NCBI GenBank assembly: GCA_023436515.1
Contig: JAEZIV010000370.1
Coordinates: forward strand, 1-27,439
DNA length: 27,439 nt
Direction of reading: 5' to 3'
DNA from: Bacillota bacterium
Lineage (GTDB): Bacteria > Bacillota > Clostridia > Acetivibrionales > DSM-1351
In this document: positions 14,902 to 23,229 of the stretch, piece by piece
Position numbering within the stretch: the first letter of the stretch is position 1
Layout of the letters: each line of letters begins with the position of its first letter
Notes under the pieces: generated by a model
What the model saw: only the letters and a program-made list of their open reading frames with translations
What the model was told of the DNA's origin: nothing
Databases searched by the model: none
Program-made: the position numbers and the translations under genes

Positions 14902-16353
14902 TCATTGGGAACTATGGGCTTTTAGAAAACTGCCTCCGAACATTATAAGCAGGGGCATGACCGGAAGATGATATCTGGACTGGACTTCCAGCAGCAGATA
15001 AGAAAAGAATATTCCTCCGAAGATCATTAGAATTATCAGGGAATCATATCTCTTTTCCCTTAAGCTATAAAGACATGCGCATATACTCATCATTATTATC
15101 AGAACATAAAAGGCCTGAGAGAGGCTATAAAATACCTTTGGATGAGATTTTACGACATTACCTGCACTGGTATCCTTAACCGGTGAGGTACTCCAGTAAT
15201 AGCCGTAATTTTCGTTCCCCCAAAGAATATTCACTTTATTAATAAAGAGTCGGGGAAGCTTTGTGGGATTGTCCTTAATTCGATCAAAAGCAATTTTTTG
15301 AGCTTCGGCGTGTACCTTGTCTATATCATAACCGTTCCTTTCAATCAGGCTGAAGTCCTCGGTGTTGAACATACCTCTAGCACTGAAATTAGTACCTATC
15401 ATAAGATTAAAGCCTGAGTCGGACCGCGTAACATCGATACCGGTTATCTTCTGTACCGGAAGATTAATTAGGTTGATAATGACCAGATAGGATGCACACA
15501 GCAGTACAATTGATTTCAGCTTTAAACCAAAGCTGGCGGCTAAATCCGACCTGTATCTCTGATATATAAGAATAAACACCGCAGCTACAGGCAGCAAAAG
15601 TATTGCCATAGGGCGTATCAGCTGTGCAAGGGCAGTAAGAAGTCCAAGGGCCAGCAGCAGGAGATTACCGTTGGTGAATTCATAATTCTTATATGTGTAA
15701 TTCTTAATAAAACGGAGTAAAGGTACCGAAGCACCAGTGAAAAGCACAAGGAAAAGATGCTCCGAGGCAACTACTGACGTAAACATTATATCAGCAGGCC
15801 ACAAGGCTGCCAGCAAGCCAGAGATTCTGCCTGCCTTATCGCCGAACAGCAGCTTCCCCCCTGAATAGATGATTAATACCAGTGCCACAGACATTATGAC
15901 ATTAAATATTTTTACGGCCATTAGGCTTGTCCCGAAAATGGAGTAAATACCGGCCAGAACCAGGCCAAAGCTCATTTTGAAGGGGAATACCCTGTAAAAG
16001 TCAACAAATCCTGTGAAGTCGCCGTTACTGGCATTAACACCATAATTATGAAGGTGAAGAAAGTCAGAATAGGGCTGTGTCTGGATAAAATAGATCCAGG
16101 CAAGTCGGGGGAGTAATGCAATTATGACTAGAATAACCAGAAACAGTTTTGTTCCTATCTTTGAAATAAAGTTAACCTTATATAATAGAAATATAATGAC
16201 AGCAGCTGCCAGAATAAATGCTAATCCGGAAATGCCGGGAAGCTTGAGTGTGGAGGAACTGAATTTAAAGGTACTGAAAAGTAATATTCCCCCTAGAAGA
16301 GCAATAGCCCCCCAGACTATGATATAAAAAAGACCATTTCTTAGTTTGTTCAA
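14902..16353 (-). CDS. Polytopic membrane glycosyltransferase (GT-C / PMT-ArnT-like)
   Basis: A 483-residue membrane protein with about ten to eleven hydrophobic helices. The first large outer loop carries PRLAWIYFIQTQPYSDF, the position where GT-C enzymes of the PMT/ArnT (GT39/GT83) type place their catalytic Asp. Near the middle a soluble stretch (about 300-390) separates the helices from a final membrane segment. Such enzymes move sugars from polyprenyl-phosphate carriers to proteins or envelope polymers outside the membrane. The start is taken as TTG 16353, because GGAGG lies nine bases before it; the upstream in-frame GTG 16380 has no SD. Its TTG overlaps the TGA of a small upstream ORF. 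Surface-layer genes lie next door on the other strand, so S-layer glycosylation is a tempting but unproven role. Confidence 0.75.
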   Translation of the reverse strand: MNKLRNGLFYIIVWGAIALLGGILLFSTFKFSSSTLKLPGISGLAFILAAAVIIFLLYKVNFISKIGTKLFLVILVIIALLPRLAWIYFIQTQPYSDFLHLHNYGVNASNGDFTGFVDFYRVFPFKMSFGLVLAGIYSIFGTSLMAVKIFNVIMSVALVLIIYSGGKLLFGDKAGRISGLLAALWPADIMFTSVVASEHLFLVLFTGASVPLLRFIKNYTYKNYEFTNGNLLLLALGLLTALAQLIRPMAILLLPVAAVFILIYQRYRSDLAASFGLKLKSIVLLCASYLVIINLINLPVQKITGIDVTRSDSGFNLMIGTNFSARGMFNTEDFSLIERNGYDIDKVHAEAQKIAFDRIKDNPTKLPRLFINKVNILWGNENYGYYWSTSPVKDTSAGNVVKSHPKVFYSLSQAFYVLIIMMSICACLYSLREKRYDSLIILMIFGGIFFSYLLLEVQSRYHLPVMPLLIMFGGSFLKAHSSQ

Positions 16354-16559
16354 AATACTAAACCTCCAGTCTTGGCACACAAAGTGCGAATGTGAAAATT
16401 CTCTGAAAATATGTAAATGCCGGGAACATATGTAATTACCATGTACTTATGCACATAATCTGCGTACGCAAATAAAAATATGCTGACTGCAGCAAAATTC
16501 AGAATCAGCCACCTATATTTTACCACAGAAATACCCTGAAGCATAATAATATATGGCAT
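16350..16559 (-). CDS. Possible 69-aa membrane peptide coupled to the glycosyltransferase
   Basis: An ORF with one hydrophobic segment (about residues 16-35) whose TGA overlaps the TTG start of the glycosyltransferase (TTGA), the layout of a translationally coupled pair. Against it, ATG 16559 has no SD, and internal starts are only slightly better. It could be a leader ORF, a truncated gene or chance. Low confidence. Confidence 0.3.
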   Translation of the reverse strand: MPYIIMLQGISVVKYRWLILNFAAVSIFLFAYADYVHKYMVITYVPGIYIFSENFHIRTLCAKTGGLVF

Positions 16560-16823
16560 TCATGCTGTTTTTTATAAAGAATAGTCACACTTACGAACTG
16601 CATATTTACGAAATAGTTACAATGTATGTGAAAAAAGTCACCTGGTCCGGAGGGCTATCAGCTAATGTAAAAACAATAAATTTTTGCCGAAGAGTTGGAG
16701 GGATAAGGCCTTAAGGAATAAACATAGATTATGGCTTCTTATTAGTTTACCATAATACTCCTCGCGGTGTAACAAACCCCATTACAATAAACTTACAGTT
16801 AGTTTACATGATGGTGCATTATG
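16560..16823. other. Noncoding spacer between divergent surface genes
   Basis: AT-rich, no supported ORF. It contains the nine-base direct repeat TTAGTTTAC at 16742-16750 and 16799-16807, and overlapping palindromes AAGGCCTT and CCTTAAGG near 16706-16716. Nothing else recognisable. Confidence 0.4.
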
Positions 16824-16853
16824 TTGACCATAGAAATTTTACGGTGCTATATT
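16824..16853 (+). promoter_or_regulatory. Sigma-A promoter of the first S-layer gene
   Basis: TTGACC (16824-16829), 18-base spacer, TATATT (16848-16853). The transcript leader would be about 120 nt. Confidence 0.7.
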
Positions 16854-16907
16854 GAGTACAGAAATCAGGAACGCAATGTCTGCAAACCCTCGATTTTAAA
16901 ACGTTTC

Positions 16908-16979
16908 AAGCCGGGGAGTAAATTTGAGGCCGTATTTCCCGGTTTACCTATGGCCACAAAATACTAAGGAGGATTTCGA
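16908..16979 (+). promoter_or_regulatory. Structured leader of the first S-layer gene
   Basis: AAGCCGGG (16908-16915) pairs with CCCGGTTT (16938-16945), one G-U. Then come ACAAAATAC (16956-16964) and GGAGGATTT (16968-16976) before ATG 16980. The same order, stem then ACAAAATAC then GGAGGATTT, is found before the paralogue at 20175. Likely role: mRNA stability or translation of an abundant surface protein. Confidence 0.6.
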
Positions 16980-19874
16980 ATGAGAAATTTTAGAAAGATT
17001 TCTGCTGTTGTAGTTGCCGCGGCACTTACGTTAACGACTTTCGCACCAGCATTTGCGGCATACTCACCAGTAAACGGCGAAAAAGCAGCCGTTTTAAATC
17101 AGTTAGACCTGTATGCAGGAACTGACACAAATAAGTTTAACCCTTCTCTTGATTCAAAATTGACAAGAGGACAGGGAGCAGTGCTTTTAGCAAAGCTTTT
17201 CAACATGGATGATGCAGCACTAGCTTTAACCGAAGCTGAAACAGCTGCAATTCTTAAAGATTTTGCCGACGGAGCAAAGGTTCCAGACTGGGCAAAACAA
17301 AGAATAGCTTATCTGGTAAAGAACAATGTCATGGCAGGTTCACTTAACACAACTACAGGTGAACTTAACATCAATGCAGACATGGATCTCCGCGGAGGAG
17401 AATTTGCTACATTGATTCTTAAGCAGATGGGCTATGAAGTAGCAGACTGGAAAACAGCTATTGACCAGCTTGCAGAAGTAGACGGTGCTAAAGATATAGC
17501 AGACTATCTGGAATTTGGAACAAGCTCAATATTAAGAGACCAGGCTGTAGGAATAGTATATGGTTCACTTACAGCTGACTATGCAGCAGCAGGAACAGAA
17601 ACAGTTATCGACAAAATCGTAGCTGAAAACCCAGCAATAAAAGCTGTGGCAGAAGCTGCCGGGCTGTTAACAGTAGCACCGGTTGAGTTGGCAGTTGAGA
17701 GTGTGAAGGCGTTGAACTTAAGAGAAGTTCAGATTTCTTTCAATAAGTCAGTTGATATCGATGAAGCTAAAAAGGTAACAAATTATGAAATAAATGATAA
17801 CAATCCGGCTTCTGTAACTGTATCAGCGGATGGAAAGACAGTAACCCTTTTAACTTCACATGCAAATAGGCTTGGAAACTATGCGACAGACACTAAGTTG
17901 GAAATATTTAAAGCAGTTGGTTTTGCTGCTGACCAGACCATTACAAGTATAGCAGCTAAGGACGTTACAGTACCTTCAATGGTATCAGTTGAAGCTACTG
18001 GACCTAGAAATATAAAGGTTACCTTCTCAGAACCTTTAAATGAGACAGTAAGTATATCAAATACAGTTAACTCATTTAAGCTCGATAATGGTACAGCTGC
18101 ACTGGACTCAACCGTTGTAAGCTATAATGGAAATGTATTAACTCTTAAAACTTTGGGTGATCTCAAAGAAGGTGAACACACTTTAGCAGTTAAAAATGAC
18201 GCAGCTAACCTGTTGGTTGACTCGGCTGCCTATGGTGTATCACCAACCAGCGCAACCTTTAATTATGTAAAAGATACTTCACCTTTGACTGTTTCAGTGG
18301 TTGAATCAACAGAAACAACTGCAACGATTAAGTTTAACAAACCAATCAATCCTGCAACATTAGTAGGAAATGCTGATGTTAAGATCAGACACACTTACAA
18401 TACTACAATCAATCAGGTAACAGGTGCTGCAGTTACAAATACTGGCGATGATCAGCAATTTGTAGTCTCTTTCCCAGACAACATGCCGTTTGCACCCGGA
18501 GCATCAAATCTGTATATAGTATATACAAATGATACTTCAATAAAAGACAATTATGGAAACAAGCTTGCTGAAGCCACACTAGTTGTTAACACAACTGCAG
18601 ATTTAACCAAGCCTGTTATAACAAAGGTTGAATTTATTAGTGCTACTTCACTTGAGGTAACCTTCTCAGAGAAAGTACAAGCAGGAACGGGAGCAAATGG
18701 TGCTGAAAACAAAGCACTTTATACTCTGAAGGACTCAACCGGTGCATTAATATCTATAACTGGTGCAGCATTTAAGTCTGGATCAGGTGATAAGGTAGTA
18801 GTTCTCACGACAGCACAGATGAATGGCGGATCATACACATTAGCAGTTAAGGATATTTTTGATGTATCTATTGCTAAAAACGAGTTGGATGATGTGACTG
18901 TATCCTTCACTGGAGTTGATAAAGTTGCACCTACAGTAAGCAGCACCAAGCAAATAGGAGCAAATAAAGTAAAGGTAACCTTCAGTGAAGCCATGGACTC
19001 AGCAACAATTACCGATAAGGCTAATTGGAAGCACAATACCGCGGCCCTTGATGCTGATGATAAGATCGAAGCAGTTGATGCAAATAAAGCTATTATAATA
19101 ACATTCAAATCAAATCTTGATCTTACAGATGGTAATAGTGATGGAGTACTGGATAACGAATCCCTCACACTTGCTAGAGTGAAGGATGTTGCCGGTAACT
19201 GGTCAGCAAACTTCTCAGAAACACTATCTGTAACAAAAGTTGTAAACGTGACTTATACAAAAGCTGAAATGATAGCAACAGATAAAATCAGACTCACATT
19301 TGAGGATGAAGTAATATCTGGTGCAACTACCTCTGATTTTGAAGTTAGCTTTAATGGTGCTACAAGCTGGACAGCTATTTCAGTAGTAGGAATGTCAGTA
19401 TCCGTTGTTGATGGAGATACTATTATTGAGTTAACTACCAGTGAAAAAGCTACCAACACCACAGCAACTGACGTACAGGTGAGAACAGCCGGTGGAGTTG
19501 CAACAGTTGGTGCAATGAATGCATATGACACTAAACTGCTCTTTACAGCTGCAACATTGGTTGATAAAGTTGCACCAGCAATAGCAAAGGTTGAAACCAA
19601 GGATATTAATTCTAATGGAAAACTTGATTCAATCGAAGTAACATACAGTGAAGTACTATATGTAGCTTCAGTAGCAGATTCTGACTATACTGTAGAGGGC
19701 TATAAGATTACAGGAGTATCAGTATCAGGAAATAAAGTAACAATTACTGTAGAAGAGCTCACAATAGCTGATGACAATGCAACACCAAAGGTAACTCAGG
19801 TTGGAGAGATTCAGGACTTACAGCGTAATACACTTGGAGCACAAGATGCAGTTACCGCTATAGACGGTATATAA
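16980..19874 (+). CDS. S-layer-type surface protein with SLH region and seven Ig-like repeats
   Basis: A 964-residue secreted protein. Signal peptide about 1-26 (cleavage after AFA). Residues about 30-215 form three degenerate SLH units, recognised by LTRGQGAVLLAKLF, LRGGEFATLILKQMGY and LRDQAVGIVYGSL at TRAE-like positions; SLH domains bind pyruvylated secondary cell-wall polymer. Seven repeats of about 100 residues follow, starting near 237, 336, 438, 549, 653, 758 and 869. Each opens with a pattern such as NIKVTFSEPL or KVKVTFSEAM, typical of bacterial Ig-like (SbsA/CopC-like) domains. The C-terminus reads VGEIQDLQRNTLGAQ, shared with the paralogue downstream. It is flanked by its own promoter, structured leader and terminator. 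It may be a main or alternative S-layer subunit; codon choice leans to A-ending codons, unlike its paralogue. Confidence 0.88.
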   Translation: MRNFRKISAVVVAAALTLTTFAPAFAAYSPVNGEKAAVLNQLDLYAGTDTNKFNPSLDSKLTRGQGAVLLAKLFNMDDAALALTEAETAAILKDFADGAKVPDWAKQRIAYLVKNNVMAGSLNTTTGELNINADMDLRGGEFATLILKQMGYEVADWKTAIDQLAEVDGAKDIADYLEFGTSSILRDQAVGIVYGSLTADYAAAGTETVIDKIVAENPAIKAVAEAAGLLTVAPVELAVESVKALNLREVQISFNKSVDIDEAKKVTNYEINDNNPASVTVSADGKTVTLLTSHANRLGNYATDTKLEIFKAVGFAADQTITSIAAKDVTVPSMVSVEATGPRNIKVTFSEPLNETVSISNTVNSFKLDNGTAALDSTVVSYNGNVLTLKTLGDLKEGEHTLAVKNDAANLLVDSAAYGVSPTSATFNYVKDTSPLTVSVVESTETTATIKFNKPINPATLVGNADVKIRHTYNTTINQVTGAAVTNTGDDQQFVVSFPDNMPFAPGASNLYIVYTNDTSIKDNYGNKLAEATLVVNTTADLTKPVITKVEFISATSLEVTFSEKVQAGTGANGAENKALYTLKDSTGALISITGAAFKSGSGDKVVVLTTAQMNGGSYTLAVKDIFDVSIAKNELDDVTVSFTGVDKVAPTVSSTKQIGANKVKVTFSEAMDSATITDKANWKHNTAALDADDKIEAVDANKAIIITFKSNLDLTDGNSDGVLDNESLTLARVKDVAGNWSANFSETLSVTKVVNVTYTKAEMIATDKIRLTFEDEVISGATTSDFEVSFNGATSWTAISVVGMSVSVVDGDTIIELTTSEKATNTTATDVQVRTAGGVATVGAMNAYDTKLLFTAATLVDKVAPAIAKVETKDINSNGKLDSIEVTYSEVLYVASVADSDYTVEGYKITGVSVSGNKVTITVEELTIADDNATPKVTQVGEIQDLQRNTLGAQDAVTAIDGI

Positions 19875-19904
19875 ATCAAAACCTAATTAAGCTATTATAT
19901 TAAG

Positions 19905-19933
19905 AATCCGGGGATGGAAATCTCCGGATTTTT
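19905..19933 (+). terminator. Intrinsic terminator after first S-layer gene
   Basis: AATCCGGGGAT (19905-19915) pairs with ATCTCCGGATT (19920-19930), one G-U, GGAA loop, then five T. Confidence 0.9.
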
Positions 19934-19986
19934 CTTTGTCTGTATTTCAGTTCTGTTACAAATTAATTACACTTAAAATGGCCTTG

Positions 19987-20015
19987 TTGACTGGGAAAAT
20001 TGCCAGTGATATAAT
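19987..20015 (+). promoter_or_regulatory. Strong sigma-A promoter of the second S-layer gene
   Basis: TTGACT (19987-19992), exactly 17 bases, then a perfect TATAAT (20010-20015). Best promoter match in the window; predicted leader about 150 nt. Confidence 0.88.
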
Positions 20016-20091
20016 ACATATTGATCAAGATAGGTAAATTTAGCCAAAGTAACGCTGAATGTATCGATCTTGAAATGTTGGTTTTACGAGC

Positions 20092-20174
20092 TGGGCTATA
20101 ACGGGATGAGGCGTAGCCTGCTCTGGAATTAAATAGCCCACCCGCTACAAAATACACGAGGAGGATTTGAGAAC
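20092..20174 (+). promoter_or_regulatory. Structured leader of the second S-layer gene
   Basis: TGGGCTAT (20092-20099) pairs perfectly with ATAGCCCA (20133-20140) and encloses a small AGGC-GTA-GCCT hairpin (20109-20119). ACAAAATAC (20147-20155) and AGGAGGATTT (20159-20168) follow before ATG 20175, as in the first paralogue. Confidence 0.6.
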
Positions 20175-22988
20175 ATGAGAAATCTCAGAAAGTTAACTGC
20201 AGTTGTTATAGCTATAGCTTTAGTGCTTACTTCTATGGCTACTGCATTTGCTGCTTCAACTTACGAATTTGAAGCACAAGCATCAGTTCTTAAGGATCTT
20301 GGCATTTGGCAAGGAAATGATTCCGGCGACCTAATGCTCGGAAAAGAATTATCAAGAGCTGAAGGTGCAGTTTTAGTTCTTAAAACTGTATTAGGAAAGA
20401 CAGAAGCAGATATGGATGCTGCTGATACTTCAGGCATCGCTGATTTTGCAGATGCTGATAAAGTTCCTGCATGGGCACAGAAGTGGGTAGCTCTTGCTGT
20501 TGAAGAAGGAGTTATAAAGGGTTCAAACAACAACTTGAATGCTGCTGCTCCTTTACTTGGTAAGGACCTTGCTTCAATGTTTATGAACGCACTTGGTTTT
20601 GCAAGTGAAAACAAGTACGCTGAAGCTGTTGAATTATTAGCTGCTAAAGCTACTGTTACTCCAATATCATCAGCTATAGCTGCAGACGAAGCATTATTGA
20701 GAGATTCTGCAACTGCAATCGTATTTGATGCTTTAACTGCTAAGGCTAAGGATGCTACTGACACAGTTATTGTTAAGTATGTTGGATCAAATGCCAGCTT
20801 AAAGGCAGTTGCTGAAGCGGCTGGATTAATTGTTGCAGCTCCTACAGCATTGGAGGTTGAAAGTGTAACAGCTACTAACTTAAGAGAGTTAGTTATTAAG
20901 TTCACTAATGCTCCTGCTGCTGCAGAAGCTAAGAAGACAGCTAACTACAAGATCGGTACTAACAATCCAGACGCTGTTACCTTGTCAGAAGATGGCAAAA
21001 CTGTTACATTGAGAACTTCAAATGCTAACAAAATGGGTAACTACGGAACAGTAGATCTCACAATTGTTAAAGCTGTAGGTTTTGATGCTGATAAAGAGAT
21101 CAAGGGAATTGCTGTTAAGGATATTACTCCTCCAAGCGCATTGTCAGTAAAGGCAACTGGACCTAAAAATATCAAGGTTGCATTGTCAGAGCCTGTTGAT
21201 GAATCAGTTACATCAGCTACAATTGCTTCAAAATTGAAGATAGATGGCGGTTATGTAGCTATTGATAGTTCAAAAGTTACTGTTAGCGGACTTGAATTGT
21301 CTATAGAAACATATTCAGATTTATCAGTTGGTGAACACAAGATCCAATTTGAAACAACTTCAACAATAGTTGATAATGCTGGATACCCATTACAGGGAGC
21401 TACATTGACTTTCAACTATGTAAAAGATGAGTCACCATTGTCATTTACAGTTGTTGAATCAAATGAAAAGACTGTTACAGTTCAGTTTAACAAGGCATTG
21501 AAGAGTGGTTCTTTTGATGGTAATGTAAATGTTGAGTTAACGCATACATATAACACACCAACAAATCGTGTATTTGCTAATGTAGCCGTTACTTCAACTG
21601 ATAATCAGAAGTTTGTTATAGCATTTCAAAACCCGTTCCCTCCTGGAGCAACAACAGTTTATCTGAATTATGGAATTGACTCAGGTGCAAAGATCGAAGA
21701 TAACTTTGGTAACAAATTAGCTGCAACAAGCTTCACAGTTACTACAACTCCAGACTTGACAAAACCAACAGCAACAGCGAAGTTTGTTGATGCTACTCAT
21801 GTAGAGATTACTTATTCAGAAAACGTTGATAAAGCAACTGCTGAAAACGCTGGTAACTATACATTAAAGACTGGTAACGATACAATAGCTATTTCAGCTG
21901 CTGTACAAAAAGCAGACGATGCTAAGGTAGTAACTCTTACTACTGCTACAATGAATGGTGGAACTTACACTCTTACAGTAAAGAATGTAAAAGATACATC
22001 TGTAGCTGCAAATGTTATTGATGAAACTACTTTGACTTTCACTGGTACTGATAAGGTTCCTCCAGTGATTGAAAGTGCAACTTTAGTTGCTGCTACCAAA
22101 GTTAAGGTTAAGTTCAGTGAAGTAATGGATGCGGCTTCCATAACTGATAAGTCAGTATACAAAGTTAACTCAGTTGCTTTAGGTACAGATGATAAGGTTG
22201 AGGCAGTAGATGGCAACAAGGCTGCTCTTATTACATTCAAGACTGCTCCTGGTGCATTTACTCTCAACGTTGCTAGAGTAAAAGACTTGGCTGGTAACTG
22301 GACAGAAACATTCGATAAGCCATTCAATATCAGTGCTACAGTTGCAACAGTTGGTGTTAAGGAAGTTCAGGTAACTGGTAAGAATTCAATCAAGCTTGTT
22401 ATTGAAGATTCCTTGAAGGATATGCAGTTTACAGATTTCTTGTATTCTATAGATAACGGTTCAAACTACACTACTTCAAAGGGTATTTCAGTAAGTGTTG
22501 CAGATGGTAAGACATACATTACACTTGTAACAGATGATATAAATGACACAACAGGTGCTAACGTACTTGTTAAGACATCTGGTTCAGTAGCTGCTAAAAA
22601 TAACTTTGATACAAAACTTGAAATTTTAGCAACTGCTGGTAAGGATTACTATGCACCAGCATATACTTCTATAGTTTCTATAACTACAGGTAAAGGCGCT
22701 GGTTATGGTCCTTCCACATCAACTACAAATATGGCTATTGATATCCAGTATTCAGAGAACCTGTATGTACCATCAGTTCAAGATACTGACTATACTGTAG
22801 CTGGTTATACAGTAGGTAGTGTTGAAGTAAATGGTGATACAGTTACAATCTATGTTAACGATGTAGATGCATCAAAATTGCCAGTTGGAACCGAAGTTAA
22901 GGTTAAGCAGGTAGGAGAAATTCAGGATAGTTCTTTAGCTAAGAATGTTCTTGGAGCTCAGAATGAATGGACTGGAAAAGTTAGATAA
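20175..22988 (+). CDS. S-layer-type surface protein, second paralogue, probably highly expressed
   Basis: A 937-residue secreted protein, collinear with the 16980 gene over its full length. Signal peptide about 1-26 (cleavage near AFA-A). SLH-like region about 28-205 (LSRAEGAVLVLKTVLG, LGKDLASMFMNALGF, LLRDSATAIVFDAL). Seven Ig-like repeats start near 228, 323, 425, 533, 633, 729 and 832. The C-terminus again carries VGEIQD and NVLGAQ. A near-consensus promoter, a structured leader and strong bias to T-ending codons (GCT for Ala, GTT for Val, ACT for Thr) point to very high expression, so this is my candidate for the main S-layer subunit. Cell-wall anchoring through SLH is family knowledge; abundance is inference. 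Confidence 0.9.
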   Translation: MRNLRKLTAVVIAIALVLTSMATAFAASTYEFEAQASVLKDLGIWQGNDSGDLMLGKELSRAEGAVLVLKTVLGKTEADMDAADTSGIADFADADKVPAWAQKWVALAVEEGVIKGSNNNLNAAAPLLGKDLASMFMNALGFASENKYAEAVELLAAKATVTPISSAIAADEALLRDSATAIVFDALTAKAKDATDTVIVKYVGSNASLKAVAEAAGLIVAAPTALEVESVTATNLRELVIKFTNAPAAAEAKKTANYKIGTNNPDAVTLSEDGKTVTLRTSNANKMGNYGTVDLTIVKAVGFDADKEIKGIAVKDITPPSALSVKATGPKNIKVALSEPVDESVTSATIASKLKIDGGYVAIDSSKVTVSGLELSIETYSDLSVGEHKIQFETTSTIVDNAGYPLQGATLTFNYVKDESPLSFTVVESNEKTVTVQFNKALKSGSFDGNVNVELTHTYNTPTNRVFANVAVTSTDNQKFVIAFQNPFPPGATTVYLNYGIDSGAKIEDNFGNKLAATSFTVTTTPDLTKPTATAKFVDATHVEITYSENVDKATAENAGNYTLKTGNDTIAISAAVQKADDAKVVTLTTATMNGGTYTLTVKNVKDTSVAANVIDETTLTFTGTDKVPPVIESATLVAATKVKVKFSEVMDAASITDKSVYKVNSVALGTDDKVEAVDGNKAALITFKTAPGAFTLNVARVKDLAGNWTETFDKPFNISATVATVGVKEVQVTGKNSIKLVIEDSLKDMQFTDFLYSIDNGSNYTTSKGISVSVADGKTYITLVTDDINDTTGANVLVKTSGSVAAKNNFDTKLEILATAGKDYYAPAYTSIVSITTGKGAGYGPSTSTTNMAIDIQYSENLYVPSVQDTDYTVAGYTVGSVEVNGDTVTIYVNDVDASKLPVGTEVKVKQVGEIQDSSLAKNVLGAQNEWTGKVR

Positions 22989-23018
22989 TCTTTGATGTTA
23001 ATACTATTGTAATTTAAG

Positions 23019-23046
23019 AAGCTGAGGGAATTTCCCTCAGCTTTTT
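23019..23046 (+). terminator. Intrinsic terminator after second S-layer gene
   Basis: AAGCTGAGGG (23019-23028), loop AATTT, CCCTCAGCTT (23034-23043), then a T-run to 23046. Perfect 10-bp stem. Confidence 0.93.
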
Positions 23047-23048
23047 GT

Positions 23049-23077
23049 TATACAAAAGTAATACAAAACTATATAAT
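23049..23077 (+). promoter_or_regulatory. Possible promoter of the third SLH gene
   Basis: TATACA (23049-23054), 17 bases, TATAAT (23072-23077). The -35 is weak and the region very AT-rich. The rest of the leader (to 23229) lacks the ACAAAATAC element of the two upstream paralogues. Confidence 0.4.
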
Positions 23078-23229
23078 ATAACCTTTATATATGATATTAT
23101 TTAAGACAAATAGGAAATATTTACGTAAAGTAAATAGGGGTAAGCGTCTAAAAGATCTAAGAAGGGGGTACCGAAGCCAATCATCTCAATTAATGAAAAT
23201 TATATGATATGTTTGGTAGGGAATTAGTT

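Noticed and set aside
20261..20905. A 214-codon open frame on the minus strand inside the second S-layer gene, and similar ones at 18719-19168, 19253-19600 and 21965-22327.
   Set aside because: They mirror Ala/Thr/Val-rich coding sequence, have no SD, signal or known motif, and are explained by codon bias of the plus-strand genes.
23121..23229. Leader of the third SLH gene, with repeated GGGGTA and GGTACC, considered as a riboswitch (c-di-GMP or c-di-AMP).
   Set aside because: I could not place the conserved core of any class I know, and no terminator or SD-sequestering hairpin accompanies it.
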